From: Sphingopyxis sp. 113P3
GTDB lineage: Bacteria; Pseudomonadota; Alphaproteobacteria; Sphingomonadales; Sphingomonadaceae
Assembly (NCBI RefSeq): GCF_001278035.1
Contig: NZ_CP009452.1
Coordinates: forward strand, 3,381,501 to 3,445,500
Direction of reading: 5' to 3'
Length of the DNA stretch: 64,000 nucleotides
In this document: positions 35,534 to 45,368 of the stretch, piece by piece
How the letters are laid out: each line of letters begins with the position of its first letter
Numbering within the stretch: the first letter of the stretch is position 1
Position numbers and translations under genes: made by a program
Notes under the pieces: generated by a model
The model's database searches: none
The model's input: only the letters and a program-made list of their open reading frames with translations
What the model was told of the DNA's origin: nothing

Positions 35534-36235
35534 ATGATACGTTTCCTGTCCCTGCTCGCCCTGCCCCTCGGGCTCGCGGCATGCACCGCGATTCCGCCCC
35601 AGTCGCCGGGCGCCCGGCCCGAGGCCTATATGGCGCTCGGCACCGAGCCCGGATGGACGCTCGAGATCACGCCGGGCCTCCTCAACTATACCGGCGACTA
35701 TGGCGACACCAGGATATTGGAGCCGAATCCCGGCGCACGGCCGAGCTTCAATGGCGAACGCTATGCCGGCAAGCGCCTCGCGGTCGACATCACCCATGTC
35801 GAATGCAGCGACGGAATGAGCGACCGCCGCTACCGCGACACGGTAACAGTCACCGCCGACGCGAAGACGGTAAAAGGCTGCGGCGGCGGCATCCTTGCGC
35901 CCGAGACGCTCGCGGGAACCAACTGGTCCTTCGTCTCGATCGGCGGAGTTTCCGTGGCGGGCGACCGGGTGGCCACGCTCGCCTTCGAGGAGACGAAGCT
36001 CAGCGGCAGCGCGGGCTGCAACCGCTTTTCAGGAAGCTATACGAGCGACGGCACGACGCTGCGCGCCGGTCCGCTGATGGCGACCAAGATGGCCTGTCCC
36101 GGCGCAGCGATGACGCAGGAGAGCAGCTTCCTTGCGCTGCTGGCAGGACCGGTGCGGCTCGAGTTTCCCTCCGACGGGACGCTGATCCTGACCGGCACCG
36201 ATGGACAGAGTGCGGTGCTCAAGCGGGCGATTTGA
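35534..36235 (+). CDS. META-domain lipoprotein
   Basis: 233 residues. A signal peptide ends in the lipobox LAAC near residue 17. The middle region (GTEPGWTLEITPG, NYTGDYGD) resembles COG3650-type domains. The C-terminal ~100 residues are a META/HslJ domain (LAGTNWSFVSIGG, LSGSAGCNRFSGSY, TKMACPG). Such proteins sit in the cell envelope and have been linked to heat-shock and antibiotic resistance. ATG 35534 is chosen because the signal peptide then starts MIRFLSLLALP. Confidence 0.88.
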   Translation: MIRFLSLLALPLGLAACTAIPPQSPGARPEAYMALGTEPGWTLEITPGLLNYTGDYGDTRILEPNPGARPSFNGERYAGKRLAVDITHVECSDGMSDRRYRDTVTVTADAKTVKGCGGGILAPETLAGTNWSFVSIGGVSVAGDRVATLAFEETKLSGSAGCNRFSGSYTSDGTTLRAGPLMATKMACPGAAMTQESSFLALLAGPVRLEFPSDGTLILTGTDGQSAVLKRAI

Positions 36236-36242
36236 CGAAGCT

Positions 36243-37607
36243 CTACTCGCCGTCGTTGACCGCGCTCGGTGCTGCCGAAAGCTTGGCGAGCGGCCGCGCC
36301 GCCTGTTCGGCGACGGGCAGCGCCGCAATCTCCTTGCCGCCGGTTTCGATATCGAGCGCCTCGAAGCGCTTTGCCTGTGTGAGTACCTGCGATTCGAAGC
36401 TGCCGACGAAGGCATTATAAGCGCCCGTCGCCTGATCGAGATTCTTGCCGACGCGCGCGATATGGGCGCCCATTGTTGCCATCCGCGCGTAAAGCTCCTT
36501 GCCGAGCGCCGCGATCTCGCGCGCCTGTCCCGCGAGCTTTTCCTGCCGCCATACCGCTGCCACGGTGCGCGCAATCGCGATGAGGTTGGTCGGCGTTGCG
36601 AGCAGGACCTTGCGCTCGAACGCATAGTCCCAGAGGTCGGCATCATGGTCGAGCGCCGCGGCAAGGAAATGCTCGCCGGGTACGAACATCACCACATAAT
36701 CGGGGGTGTCGTCGAACTGGTTCCAATAGGCCTTGGCACCCAGCGTGTTGACATGCGCCTTCATCGCGGCGGCATGGGCGGCAAGATGCGCCGCCTTTTC
36801 GCTCTCGTCGACCGCGCCGAACGCATCCTGATACGCGTTGAGCGATACCTTCGCGTCGATGACAAGGCTCTGCCCGCCGGGCACCTTGACCACGACATCG
36901 GGACGCAGCCGGCCGCCATCGCCGCCGGTCACGCTGACCTCGGTCTGGAAATCGGCATGTTCGGACAGGCCGCAGCTTTCGAGCACATTGCGCAGCTGCT
37001 GCTCGCCCCAGCGCCCGCGCGCCTTGGGAGCGTTACGCAGCGCGTTGACGAGCTTCGCCGCCTCGCTCGATACGCGTTCAGTGCCCTCGCGCATCGCCGC
37101 GATCTGCCCCTGAAGCAAACCAAAGGCATCGCGCCGGTCTGCCTCGACCTTGTTCACGGTCTCCTCATAGCGCGCAAGCCGCTCGTGAACCGGCTGGAGC
37201 AGCGACTTCAGCGTCTGGCCCGCGCTTTCCTCGCTCTGCCGGAAGCGCTGGTCAGCGCGTTCGAGAAACGCCTTTTGGGCCTCGCTTAGCATCACCTGCC
37301 CGACTTCGCGAAACTGCGCGGTCAGCGCCGCTTGCGCATCCTTGAGCTGGGCGATCTGCGCCTCATGTGCAGCATCGCGTGCCTTCTGCTCAGCGAGAAG
37401 CGCCGAAAGCTGGATGTCTGCAGCCTTGCGCGCCTCGGCCTCTGCCGCAAGGTCGGTGACCGCGGCCTTGAAGCGCTCGGCAAGTCCGTCACGCTCGGCC
37501 TTGAGCCCTCCCGACTGGCGCGCCGCGAAGAGCCATCCAATGAGTGTGCCGACCGCGAGAGCGACGAGGGAAGCGAGCAGCGAGACAAGGGTCATGCGAA
37601 GGAACAT
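36243..37607 (-). CDS. rmuC: DNA recombination protein RmuC
   Basis: 454 residues. An N-terminal membrane helix (residues ~5-27, LVSLLASLVALAVGTLIGWLF), a long coiled coil (~30-150) and the RmuC nuclease-like domain follow (ARGRWGEQQLRNVLESCGL, LVIDAKVSL, FVPGEHFLAAAL). It limits DNA inversions at short repeats. It converges with the META lipoprotein gene, 7 bases apart. ATG 37607 or 37595 may start it. Confidence 0.93.
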   Translation of the reverse strand: MFLRMTLVSLLASLVALAVGTLIGWLFAARQSGGLKAERDGLAERFKAAVTDLAAEAEARKAADIQLSALLAEQKARDAAHEAQIAQLKDAQAALTAQFREVGQVMLSEAQKAFLERADQRFRQSEESAGQTLKSLLQPVHERLARYEETVNKVEADRRDAFGLLQGQIAAMREGTERVSSEAAKLVNALRNAPKARGRWGEQQLRNVLESCGLSEHADFQTEVSVTGGDGGRLRPDVVVKVPGGQSLVIDAKVSLNAYQDAFGAVDESEKAAHLAAHAAAMKAHVNTLGAKAYWNQFDDTPDYVVMFVPGEHFLAAALDHDADLWDYAFERKVLLATPTNLIAIARTVAAVWRQEKLAGQAREIAALGKELYARMATMGAHIARVGKNLDQATGAYNAFVGSFESQVLTQAKRFEALDIETGGKEIAALPVAEQAARPLAKLSAAPSAVNDGE

Positions 37608-37741
37608 AGAATGAACGCCGTGGGCTTGGCTAGGATTAATTGGAAAAAGCCAGGGCAGCGACCTTCGCGCCTATCGCCCCTTGGCCTCAAGACGCAGGGG
37701 CGAGCGCCGCTGCGATGCACCCCGCGCCCACGCGAAAACTC

Positions 37742-37763
37742 TTGCATATGCAAATCGCTCGCA
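37742..37763. promoter_or_regulatory. Palindrome TTGCATATGCAA and Fur-like half sites before TonB receptor 2
   Basis: TTGCATATGCAA (37742-37753) is a perfect 12-bp palindrome. Overlapping it, TGCAAATCGCTCGCA (37749-37763) is an imperfect dyad with TGC outer ends, resembling alphaproteobacterial Fur-type boxes. It lies 29-50 bases upstream of the receptor start, where an iron repressor would act. Confidence 0.4.
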
Positions 37764-37791
37764 TTAGCGGCCACGCGGACAGGAGATGATA

Positions 37792-39996
37792 ATGAATCGC
37801 AAATTGGCCCTTGCGGCGCTCGCGTGCACCGCGCTGTCCTCCCCCGCCTATGCGCAGGAGGGCGCGGCTGCTGTAGCGGGCAGCGACGCAGACAGCATCG
37901 TCGTTACCGCGGCGCGCTCGATCCTGCCGGCCAATGCGCTCCCGCTCACCGTCGATGTCATCGACAAGGAGGCGCTCGACCAGCAGATCGCCATCTCGGG
38001 GTCGGTTACCGATGCGGTCGCGACGCTGGTCCCCAGCTTTTCCCCGACCCGGCAGAAATTGTCGGGCGCGGGCGAGACGCTGCGCGGGCGCTCGCCGCTC
38101 TATGCGATCAACGGCATCCCGCAGTCGACCCCGCTGCGCGACGGGAGCCGCGACGGCTTTACGATCGACGGCTTCTTTATCGACCGGGTCGAGGTCATCT
38201 TCGGGTCGAATGCGCTGCAGGGAATCGGCGGGACCGGCGGCATCGTCAATCAGGTCACCGTCGGCGCCCCGACCGAGGAAGGCGTATCGGGCCGCGCCCT
38301 CCTGCAGGGAACGGCGGACAATGAGTTTTCGGATGCCGGCATGGGCGGCAAGATTGCCGGCCTCGTCCAGTACAAGGCGGGTCGCTTCGACGCCTCGGCC
38401 GGCGCGGCTTACGAACTGCGCGGGCTGTTTCGCGACGGCGAAGGCCGTCCGGTCGGCATCAACCTGACGCAGGGCGAGACGATGGATTCAAAAGCGCTCT
38501 CGCTCTTCGGGCGCTTCGGTTATGCCGTGACCGATACGATGCGGCTCGATCTCATTGCGAGCCGTTTCGAGCTCGAAGGCGACGGCGATTACGCTCCTGT
38601 TGCAGGCAACAAGCTTGGCGGACTGCCGACGAGCGCGCAGCCCGGCGTCCCGCCCGGCATCCCGGCGACCAATCGCACCGAAAGCGTCGCGCTGTCACTG
38701 ACAGATACCGACCTTGCAGGGGGCAATTTCGTCAGCCAGATCTTCTGGAATCGCAGCCGCGACACCTTTGGCGGAGAGCCCGAGCCGATCGCGAGTTTTC
38801 AGGACCCCTCGATCGCGCCGGTCGGCACACTTTTCGACCAGTCGCAGAACCGCAGCCGCAAGATTGGCGGCAAGCTGAGCTACGAGCGCGCGGTGCCGGG
38901 CCTTGAGGCGCTGACGCTGATCGCGGGTTTCGACGCCCTGTGGGACACGACCGAGCAAAGACTGATCGCGACTGGCCGCACCTGGGTTCCGCCGAGCGAA
39001 TTTCGAAGCTTTGCGCCCTTCGGTCAGGCCAATCTCAAGCTGCTGGACGGCGCGCTGCGGCTCGCCGGCGGGGCGCGCTATGAGAATGTGAAGATCAAGA
39101 TCGGCGATTATCACACGCTCGCCGCCAACACCTTTGTCGCCTGCCCGGCGCCGCCTGCGGTGCCGAGCGGACCGTGCGGTCTTCCGACCTATGGCGGCGT
39201 GGATGTCGCGGGCGGCAGCCCGAGCTTTGACGACGTACTGCTCAACGGCGGCGTCATCGTCGAGCCGCTCGCGGGCATCCGCGCGTACGCGAGCTACGCC
39301 GAGGGCTATACGGTCCCCGACATCGGCCGCATCACCCGGGCGGTGAAGGTCGACGGGGTCGATATCGACAATTATCTCGACATTGCGCCGATCGTTTCGA
39401 ACAATCGCGAGATCGGGGTCGAGGTGAAGCGCGGGCCGCTCGACGCCAGCGCGACCTATTTCTGGTCGACCAGCACCAAGGGGCAGCTGCTGATCGCCCG
39501 GCCCGACGGCATTTTCGACGTCGTTCGCCAGCGCGTCGAGATCGAGGGGCTTGAGCTCAACCTTGCGGTCAAGCTGCCGATCGACGGGCTCACCGTCTCG
39601 GGAGGCTATGCCCATATCCAGGGCCGCTTCGATGAGGATCAGGACGGCGCAGTCGATACCGACCTCGACGGCGCGAACATCTCGCCCGACCGGCTGAACC
39701 TCGCCGCAGCCTATGCGAAGGGGCCGCTGTCGGCGCGTGTCCAGACCCAATTCTATCTCTCGCGCAGCTTTGGAGGACCAAAGCGCGACCCGCGCAATGA
39801 CTTCGAGGGCTATACGCTCACCGACGCCTTCGTTCGCTATCAGACGCGTTTCGGCGGCATCAGCCTCGCGGTGCAGAATCTGTTCGACAAGCAATATATC
39901 AGCTACGCGAGCGATACCCAGCGCCCCACCGACAATTTCTTCAATTTTGCAGGGCGCGGGCGCACCTTCACCCTCGGTTGGGATACCCGCTTCTAG
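37792..39996 (+). CDS. TonB-dependent siderophore-type receptor
   Basis: 734-residue outer-membrane receptor. A signal peptide ends near SPAYAQ and a TonB-box-like DSIVVTAARS follows. The plug domain (TDAVATLVPSF, GSNALQGIGGTGGIVNQVT) and the beta barrel end in the terminal aromatic signature TFTLGWDTRF. ATG 37792 is chosen over the overlapping ATG 37786, because AGGAG sits 6 bases upstream of it. The next gene encodes a PepSY membrane protein, a common partner of iron-siderophore receptors. Iron repression is suggested by the upstream dyad. Confidence 0.93.
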   Translation: MNRKLALAALACTALSSPAYAQEGAAAVAGSDADSIVVTAARSILPANALPLTVDVIDKEALDQQIAISGSVTDAVATLVPSFSPTRQKLSGAGETLRGRSPLYAINGIPQSTPLRDGSRDGFTIDGFFIDRVEVIFGSNALQGIGGTGGIVNQVTVGAPTEEGVSGRALLQGTADNEFSDAGMGGKIAGLVQYKAGRFDASAGAAYELRGLFRDGEGRPVGINLTQGETMDSKALSLFGRFGYAVTDTMRLDLIASRFELEGDGDYAPVAGNKLGGLPTSAQPGVPPGIPATNRTESVALSLTDTDLAGGNFVSQIFWNRSRDTFGGEPEPIASFQDPSIAPVGTLFDQSQNRSRKIGGKLSYERAVPGLEALTLIAGFDALWDTTEQRLIATGRTWVPPSEFRSFAPFGQANLKLLDGALRLAGGARYENVKIKIGDYHTLAANTFVACPAPPAVPSGPCGLPTYGGVDVAGGSPSFDDVLLNGGVIVEPLAGIRAYASYAEGYTVPDIGRITRAVKVDGVDIDNYLDIAPIVSNNREIGVEVKRGPLDASATYFWSTSTKGQLLIARPDGIFDVVRQRVEIEGLELNLAVKLPIDGLTVSGGYAHIQGRFDEDQDGAVDTDLDGANISPDRLNLAAAYAKGPLSARVQTQFYLSRSFGGPKRDPRNDFEGYTLTDAFVRYQTRFGGISLAVQNLFDKQYISYASDTQRPTDNFFNFAGRGRTFTLGWDTRF

Positions 39997-41094
39997 ATGA
40001 TGAAGCTGCTCGACACGCTGCACCGCTGGACAGGGGGGCTGATTGGCCTCGTGCTGGCGCTGCTCGGCCTGTCGGGCACAATCCTGCTTCACAAGGATGC
40101 GTGGATCGGTGTCGCGCATGCTGGCGATCCGCTGCGCAGCGACCTTGCCAGCGTTACCGCGGCGACCGAGGCGATCATGGCGCTGCCCGGGGCGCCGCAG
40201 GGCATTATCTATGCCCGCGACGGTTTCGGGCTCCACCAGGGGCGCTTCAGCTTCGGCGAAGGCGCAGGTTTCTACGCCGATCAGTCGGGCGAGGTCATCG
40301 CGCGATGGGCGAGCCAGTGGGAGCGGCCCGAACTGTGGATTTTCGATTTCCATCACCATCTCTTCGCGGGCGACAGAGGCGAATGGGTGATCGGAACGGC
40401 TGGTCTGTGCGGTCTCTTCTTCGTGGTCTCGGGGCTGATCCTCTGGTGGCGCACGCGCAAGACCTTCCGCTTTCGGCTGTGGCCCAAGCGGATGAGCCGC
40501 GCAGCGATCGTCACCCACCACCGCGACCTCGGCGCTGTCTTCGCGCCGCTCCTCCTGCTCTCGATCATCACCGGCACGATGATGATCTTCCGCCCCTTCG
40601 CGATGGCGATGGTCGCGCCCTTCGGCTCCGTCGCCGAAACGGTAAAATCGATGGAGGTGCCCCAATATGAAAGCGGGCCGCTCGCCGCGAAGCCCGATTA
40701 TGCTTCGATGCTTGCAGAGGCGCAGCGGCGCTTTCCGAGCGCCGAGTTTCGCATCCTCAGCCTGCCCCGCAAGGCGGGCGAACCGATCAGCCTGCGGATG
40801 CGGCAGCCTGCCGAATGGCTGCCCAACGGACGCACGACCTTGTGGTTTGACGCGGCGACCGGCCAGGTCCTCGGAGCCCGCGACGCGCTGGCCATGGCGC
40901 CCGGCGCGCAAGCATTCAACAAGGCCTATCCGCTCCACGCCGGCAAGGTTGGCGGACTTTTCTGGCGGCTGGTGCTCACAGTCTCGGGCCTCTCGCTGAC
41001 GATGCTTGGCAGCTTCGCGGTCTGGAGCTTCTGGTTCAGGCGGCCGAAACCCGCGAAGCGGATGGTGGAAACGGCGGCGCTCGCGTCGACATAG
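39997..41094 (+). CDS. PepSY-associated membrane protein (iron uptake type)
   Basis: 365 residues with four membrane segments: LIGLVLALLGLSGTILL, GLCGLFFVVSGLILWW, FAPLLLLSIITGTMMIF and a C-terminal SGLSLTMLGSFAVWSFWF. A central periplasmic region carries the PepSY-like repeats. Members of this family sit with siderophore receptors and are thought to reduce or release ferric-siderophore iron. The start directly follows the receptor stop (TAG then ATG), so the two genes form an operon. Confidence 0.9.
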   Translation: MMKLLDTLHRWTGGLIGLVLALLGLSGTILLHKDAWIGVAHAGDPLRSDLASVTAATEAIMALPGAPQGIIYARDGFGLHQGRFSFGEGAGFYADQSGEVIARWASQWERPELWIFDFHHHLFAGDRGEWVIGTAGLCGLFFVVSGLILWWRTRKTFRFRLWPKRMSRAAIVTHHRDLGAVFAPLLLLSIITGTMMIFRPFAMAMVAPFGSVAETVKSMEVPQYESGPLAAKPDYASMLAEAQRRFPSAEFRILSLPRKAGEPISLRMRQPAEWLPNGRTTLWFDAATGQVLGARDALAMAPGAQAFNKAYPLHAGKVGGLFWRLVLTVSGLSLTMLGSFAVWSFWFRRPKPAKRMVETAALAST

Positions 41095-41493
41095 CGGCCT
41101 TGGGCTGTGAGGCCGCCAACTATCCCTGGGAGTTCAAGCGCCGAGCGGCTGCAAGGCCGCTGTAAAATTTTCGGCGCCCAGCCGCGAGCGGGACGACGGG
41201 CCTGGCCTCGATAGCTGCCATCCGGCTTGGTCGCGTAAGCCAGACGATGAGCGGCAGGCTCAGGGAATCCGGCAAAGGACGCCAGCCCGCACAGCCCCTT
41301 CGCCACCCTTCCAGGTGCTCCGACAGCAAGAAGGGCAAAATCCGTCAAAACCGCGAACATAGGACAATATCCGAAATTTTCTCGCGCGGGCGTCGCAGCG
41401 TTTGGGCCGGTCAGGTCTCGACCCGTGCAACCTCTCGCCGTTTCCCCTCACGGCTTTCCTATTTTCCCCGCGGGCCTATATCCTCCCCAGCCC
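41095..41493. other. Intergenic region upstream of priA
   Basis: 399 bases with no supported gene on either strand. A 6-bp hairpin AGCGGC/GCCGCT (41144-41161) followed by TGTAAAATTTT may be a weak terminator for the receptor-PepSY operon. Sequence near 41360-41410 (ATAGGACAATATCC) is AT-richer and may hold the priA promoter, but no clear -35/-10 pair is visible. Confidence 0.5.
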
Positions 41494-43662
41494 ATGACCC
41501 GCGCCCGCGTTCTCCTTCTCACCGCCGCCCTCGGGCCGCTTGACTATCGCGTCCCCGAAGGGAGCGATGTGCCGCTCGGCAGCGTCGTCGTCGCGCCGCT
41601 CGGGCCGCGGCGGATGGGAGGCGTGGTCTGGGAAGATGAAAGCTTCGGCGCGCCCGAACCGGTCGGCGACAATCGTCTGCGCAACCTCTACGAGATTGTG
41701 TCCGTCCCCCCGGTGCCCGCGCCCCTGCGGCGGCTCGTTGAATGGACGAGCGACTATTATCTCGCCCCGCCCGGGTCGGTCCTGCGCATGGTCTTGCCCG
41801 GCGCCGCCTTTGCCGACGCGCGGCGCCCGATCGTCGAGTATCGCGCGACCGGCGAGCTGCCTGCGCGCATGACGCCGCAGCGCACTGTTGCGCTCGAAAA
41901 GATCGGCACGCGGCAAGGGCTCGTGCGCGAACTCGCAGCGCTTGCCGACGTCAGCGAGGCCGTGATCCGCGGGCTGGTACAGGCGGGCGCGCTCGAAGCG
42001 GTTAGCGTGTCAGCCGACGCGCCCTATCCCGAGCCCGACCCCGGCTTTGGGCCGCCCGACCTTTCCGCCGAACAGGCCGCGGCTGCGGGCCAGCTTCGCG
42101 ACGCCGTGGCCGCTGCGGCCTTCGAGACCCTGCTTCTCGATGGGGTCACCGGGTCTGGCAAGACCGAGGTCTATATGGAAGCGATCGCCGCCGCGGTCGA
42201 AGCGGGCAAGCAGGCGCTCGTCCTTCTCCCCGAGATTGCCCTGACCGAGCCGATGCTGACGCGATTTGCCGCGCGATTCGGCTGCGAGCCTGTCGCCTGG
42301 CACTCCGGACTGCGCTCGACCGAACGCCGCCGCGCGTGGCACGCCATATCTCGCGGCGAGGCGAAAATCGTGGTCGGGGCCCGCTCGGCACTCTTCCTTC
42401 CCTACGCCCGCCTCGGCCTGATCGTCGTCGACGAGGCGCATGAGACGAGCTTCAAGCAGGAGGATGGCGTTCATTATCATGCGCGCGACGTCGCCGTGAT
42501 GCGCGGACATTTTGAGGCGCTGCCGGTGATCCTTGCGAGCGCCACCCCCGCGCTCGAGAGCCTCGCGCAGGTCGAGGCGGGGCGCTATCGCCACATCATC
42601 CTGCCCGCGCGCTACGGCGGCGCGACGCTGCCCGACCTTGCGGCCATCGACATGCGGCAAGACCCGCCCGACCGCGGCAACTGGCTCGCTCCGCCGCTCG
42701 TCGAGGCTCTCGCCGACCGGCTCCACAAGGGCGAACAAAGCCTCCTGTTTCTCAATCGCCGCGGCTTTGCGCCGCTCACACTTTGCCGGACCTGCGGGCA
42801 CCGCATCCAGTGCCCGAACTGCACCGCCTGGATGGTCGAGCATCGCCTCGTTCACCGCCTCGCCTGCCACCACTGCGGACATGTGATGCCGCCCCCGCGG
42901 CTGTGTCCCGAGTGTGAGGACGAGGACAGTCTGGTCGCCTGCGGCCCCGGGGTCGAGCGCGTCGCCGACGAGGTGGCGCTGCGCTTTCCCGAGGCGCGCA
43001 CCGCGATCGTCACGTCGGACACGCTCTGGTCGCCCGCCAAGGCTGCAGAGTTTGTGGCCAATGTCGAGGGCGGACTGGTCGACATCATCATCGGCACGCA
43101 GCTTGTCACCAAGGGCTATCATTTCCCCAATCTGACGCTCGTCGGGGTGGTCGATGCCGACCTGGGGCTCGACGGCGGCGACCTTCGCGCCTCCGAGCGA
43201 ACCTTTCAGCAGATCGCGCAGGTCGCGGGGCGCGCTGGGCGCGGGGTCAAGCCCGGCGAGGTGCTGATCCAGACCCGCGTGCCCGACGCGCCCGTCATGG
43301 CAGCGCTCGTCGCCAACGATCGCGAAGGTTTCTATGCCGCCGAGGCAGCCTCCCGCCGGCAGGCAGGAGCGCCGCCCTATGGCCGTTTTGCTGCGCTCGT
43401 CATCTCTTCGGAAGATATCGATGTCGCGCGCGGCGTCGCGCAGCGTCTCGGGCAGAAAGCGCCGGTCGCCGACGGTCTCGCCATCTATGGCCCAGCCCCC
43501 GCCCCGCTCGCCATGCTCCGCGGGCGCCACCGCTTCCGCCTCCTGCTCCACGCCCCGCGCAGCTTCGACCTGCAAGGGGCGATCCGCGACTGGGTAGCGC
43601 GCATCGACTGGCCCGCAAAGGCGCGGCTGGCAATCGACGTCGACCCTTACAGCTTCGTTTGA
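41494..43662 (+). CDS. priA: Primosomal protein N' (PriA helicase)
   Basis: 722-residue replication-restart helicase. The N-terminal 3'-DNA-binding domain starts TRARVLLLTAALGPLDYRVP. Walker A is GVTGSGKTE and the DExH motif is VVDEAHE. A zinc-binding insert has eight cysteines in pairs (CRTCGH, CPNC, CHHCGH, CPEC), followed by helicase motifs ending QVAGRAGRG. ATG 41494 gives the family-typical N-terminus. It reloads the replisome at stalled forks. Confidence 0.96.
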   Translation: MTRARVLLLTAALGPLDYRVPEGSDVPLGSVVVAPLGPRRMGGVVWEDESFGAPEPVGDNRLRNLYEIVSVPPVPAPLRRLVEWTSDYYLAPPGSVLRMVLPGAAFADARRPIVEYRATGELPARMTPQRTVALEKIGTRQGLVRELAALADVSEAVIRGLVQAGALEAVSVSADAPYPEPDPGFGPPDLSAEQAAAAGQLRDAVAAAAFETLLLDGVTGSGKTEVYMEAIAAAVEAGKQALVLLPEIALTEPMLTRFAARFGCEPVAWHSGLRSTERRRAWHAISRGEAKIVVGARSALFLPYARLGLIVVDEAHETSFKQEDGVHYHARDVAVMRGHFEALPVILASATPALESLAQVEAGRYRHIILPARYGGATLPDLAAIDMRQDPPDRGNWLAPPLVEALADRLHKGEQSLLFLNRRGFAPLTLCRTCGHRIQCPNCTAWMVEHRLVHRLACHHCGHVMPPPRLCPECEDEDSLVACGPGVERVADEVALRFPEARTAIVTSDTLWSPAKAAEFVANVEGGLVDIIIGTQLVTKGYHFPNLTLVGVVDADLGLDGGDLRASERTFQQIAQVAGRAGRGVKPGEVLIQTRVPDAPVMAALVANDREGFYAAEAASRRQAGAPPYGRFAALVISSEDIDVARGVAQRLGQKAPVADGLAIYGPAPAPLAMLRGRHRFRLLLHAPRSFDLQGAIRDWVARIDWPAKARLAIDVDPYSFV

Positions 43663-43672
43663 ACCCAAGGGC

Positions 43673-43700
43673 TTGAAGGCGCCGAGGCGCCCGCTATGCT
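43673..43700 (+). promoter_or_regulatory. Putative promoter of the TPR metallopeptidase gene
   Basis: TTGAAG (43673-43678) with TATGCT (43695-43700) after 16 bases; the GTG start lies 33 bases further on. Confidence 0.4.
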
Positions 43701-43732
43701 GGGCCTTTGAGAAACCATAAGGGGTAAAAAGG

Positions 43733-45313
43733 GTGACGGGGACAGCGTGGATGCGGGGAGCTGCGCGGCTTCTCGGCGCGGTGGCGGCGATGCTGGCGAT
43801 GCTTGCGAGCCCGGCGACGCGAGCAGAATGGTGGGAAGCGACGACCTCCCACTTTGTCGTCTACTCAGAAAGCAGTCAGCGCGATGCCGAGAAGTTCGCG
43901 GTTCTGCTCGAACGCTTCGACAATGCGCTGCGCACCCTCCAGGGCATGCCGGTTCCCGGCCCCGAAATCGGCGTGGCAAACCGGGTGAAGGTGTACCGAA
44001 CCGGTGACACCGACAATATTGCGGTCTTTGCCCGGGCGCCAGGATCGGGCATCGCTGGCTTCTATATCCCGCGCGCAGGCAATCCGGTTGCCTTCGTCCC
44101 CGCCCGCGAACGCATCGCGACGAGCAAGGGTATCGAACAGGGACCCCGCCTCGACATCAAGACGGTGCTGCTCCACGAATATACGCACCATTTCATGCTC
44201 TCGAATTTCAGCACCGCCTATCCGCAGTGGTACACGGAGGGCGTCGCCGAACTCTACAGCACGATCCGCTTCATGGACGACGGCAGCTTTCACGTCGGCG
44301 ACGTCCCGCAGGCTCGCGGCGCCGCGCTCGACTATCTGCCCGACGTCCCGCTCACCCGTCTGTTCGACACCAAGGCGACGCTGAGCGGCATGCAGCAGTA
44401 CCAGTCCTACACCTTCGGCTGGCTCCTCTCGCACTATCTGAACTTTGCGCCCGAGCGGAAGGGACAGCTTGTCGCTTATCTCAAGGCGCTCAACGGCGGC
44501 GAGGACAGCCTGACTGCCGCGAAGCGCATCTTCGGCGACCTTGAGGCGCTGCAAAAAGAGGTGCGCCGTTACAAGCGCGGCCCCTTCCTCGGCTATGATG
44601 TGAAGCCAGGCGATTACGTCGAACCCAAGGTGGCGATCCGCCGGCTGACCTCGGCCGAAGAAGCACTGATCCGTCATCATATGCGCTCGCAGCGCGGGGT
44701 CGACCGCAAGGAAGCGCGCGACGTCGCGGGCGACATGGGGGGCAAGGACGCGCTCTATTCCGACAGTCTGCCGGCGCAGCTCTGGGTCGGCGAGGCGCAG
44801 ATCGACGCGCGCAACTGGGACGCTGCCGAGGCAGCGGCAGACCGGGCGCTCAAGATCGACCCTGAATCGTCGGCCGCTCATCTCCTCAAGGCCGAGGTCT
44901 TCATGGGCAGAGGCAAGACCGACAAGAAGGCTTATGCCGAGGCGCGGCCCTATTACATCAAGGCACGTCACCTTGACCAACTCGATCCGCGCCCGGCGAT
45001 CGGCTATTTTATGTCGTTCCGCCAAGCCGGAGAGCCGATCCCCGCACCGGCCATCACGGCGCTCGAACAAGTCTATCCGGAGGCATCTTTCGATCCGCAA
45101 TATCGCCTGCTCATGACCCGCCAACTCCTCGACGACGGTAAGGGCGACCTCGCGCGCACGGTCATCGCGCCGATCGCCTTTCGGGGTCATGAAGGTGAAA
45201 AAGAGAATTTGCCGCTCGAAGTGGTGAAGGCCATCGACGACGGAAAGCTCGATGACGCGCGGGCCAAGATGGCCCAGATCTTCAAGAAAGCGGAAGACGA
45301 GGACGAAAAGTAG
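43733..45313 (+). CDS. Secreted metallopeptidase-like protein with TPR repeats
   Basis: 526 residues. A signal peptide ends near ATRAEW. The zinc motif HEYTH is at 148-152, with a third ligand likely Glu169 in WYTEGVAELY (gluzincin type, related to DUF1570-like proteins). The C-terminal third carries TPR-like helices (NWDAAEAAADRALKIDPESS, AEARPYYIKARHLDQLDP). The target protein is unknown. GTG 43733 is the chosen start; ATG 43751 is also possible. Confidence 0.85.
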   Translation: MTGTAWMRGAARLLGAVAAMLAMLASPATRAEWWEATTSHFVVYSESSQRDAEKFAVLLERFDNALRTLQGMPVPGPEIGVANRVKVYRTGDTDNIAVFARAPGSGIAGFYIPRAGNPVAFVPARERIATSKGIEQGPRLDIKTVLLHEYTHHFMLSNFSTAYPQWYTEGVAELYSTIRFMDDGSFHVGDVPQARGAALDYLPDVPLTRLFDTKATLSGMQQYQSYTFGWLLSHYLNFAPERKGQLVAYLKALNGGEDSLTAAKRIFGDLEALQKEVRRYKRGPFLGYDVKPGDYVEPKVAIRRLTSAEEALIRHHMRSQRGVDRKEARDVAGDMGGKDALYSDSLPAQLWVGEAQIDARNWDAAEAAADRALKIDPESSAAHLLKAEVFMGRGKTDKKAYAEARPYYIKARHLDQLDPRPAIGYFMSFRQAGEPIPAPAITALEQVYPEASFDPQYRLLMTRQLLDDGKGDLARTVIAPIAFRGHEGEKENLPLEVVKAIDDGKLDDARAKMAQIFKKAEDEDEK

Positions 45314-45368
45314 GGCTCGCCTGGCAGACCAAGCTTTACAGCGCTCGCGCGGCGGTTAGACCTCGGGC

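Noticed and set aside
38695..40938. 747-codon minus-strand frame opposite the TonB receptor and PepSY genes
   Set aside because: Antisense shadow; both sense genes have signal peptides, domains and start signals.
41095..41493. Possible short genes before priA
   Set aside because: Frames of 60-90 codons exist on both strands but none has a ribosome-binding site or recognisable sequence; treated as intergenic.
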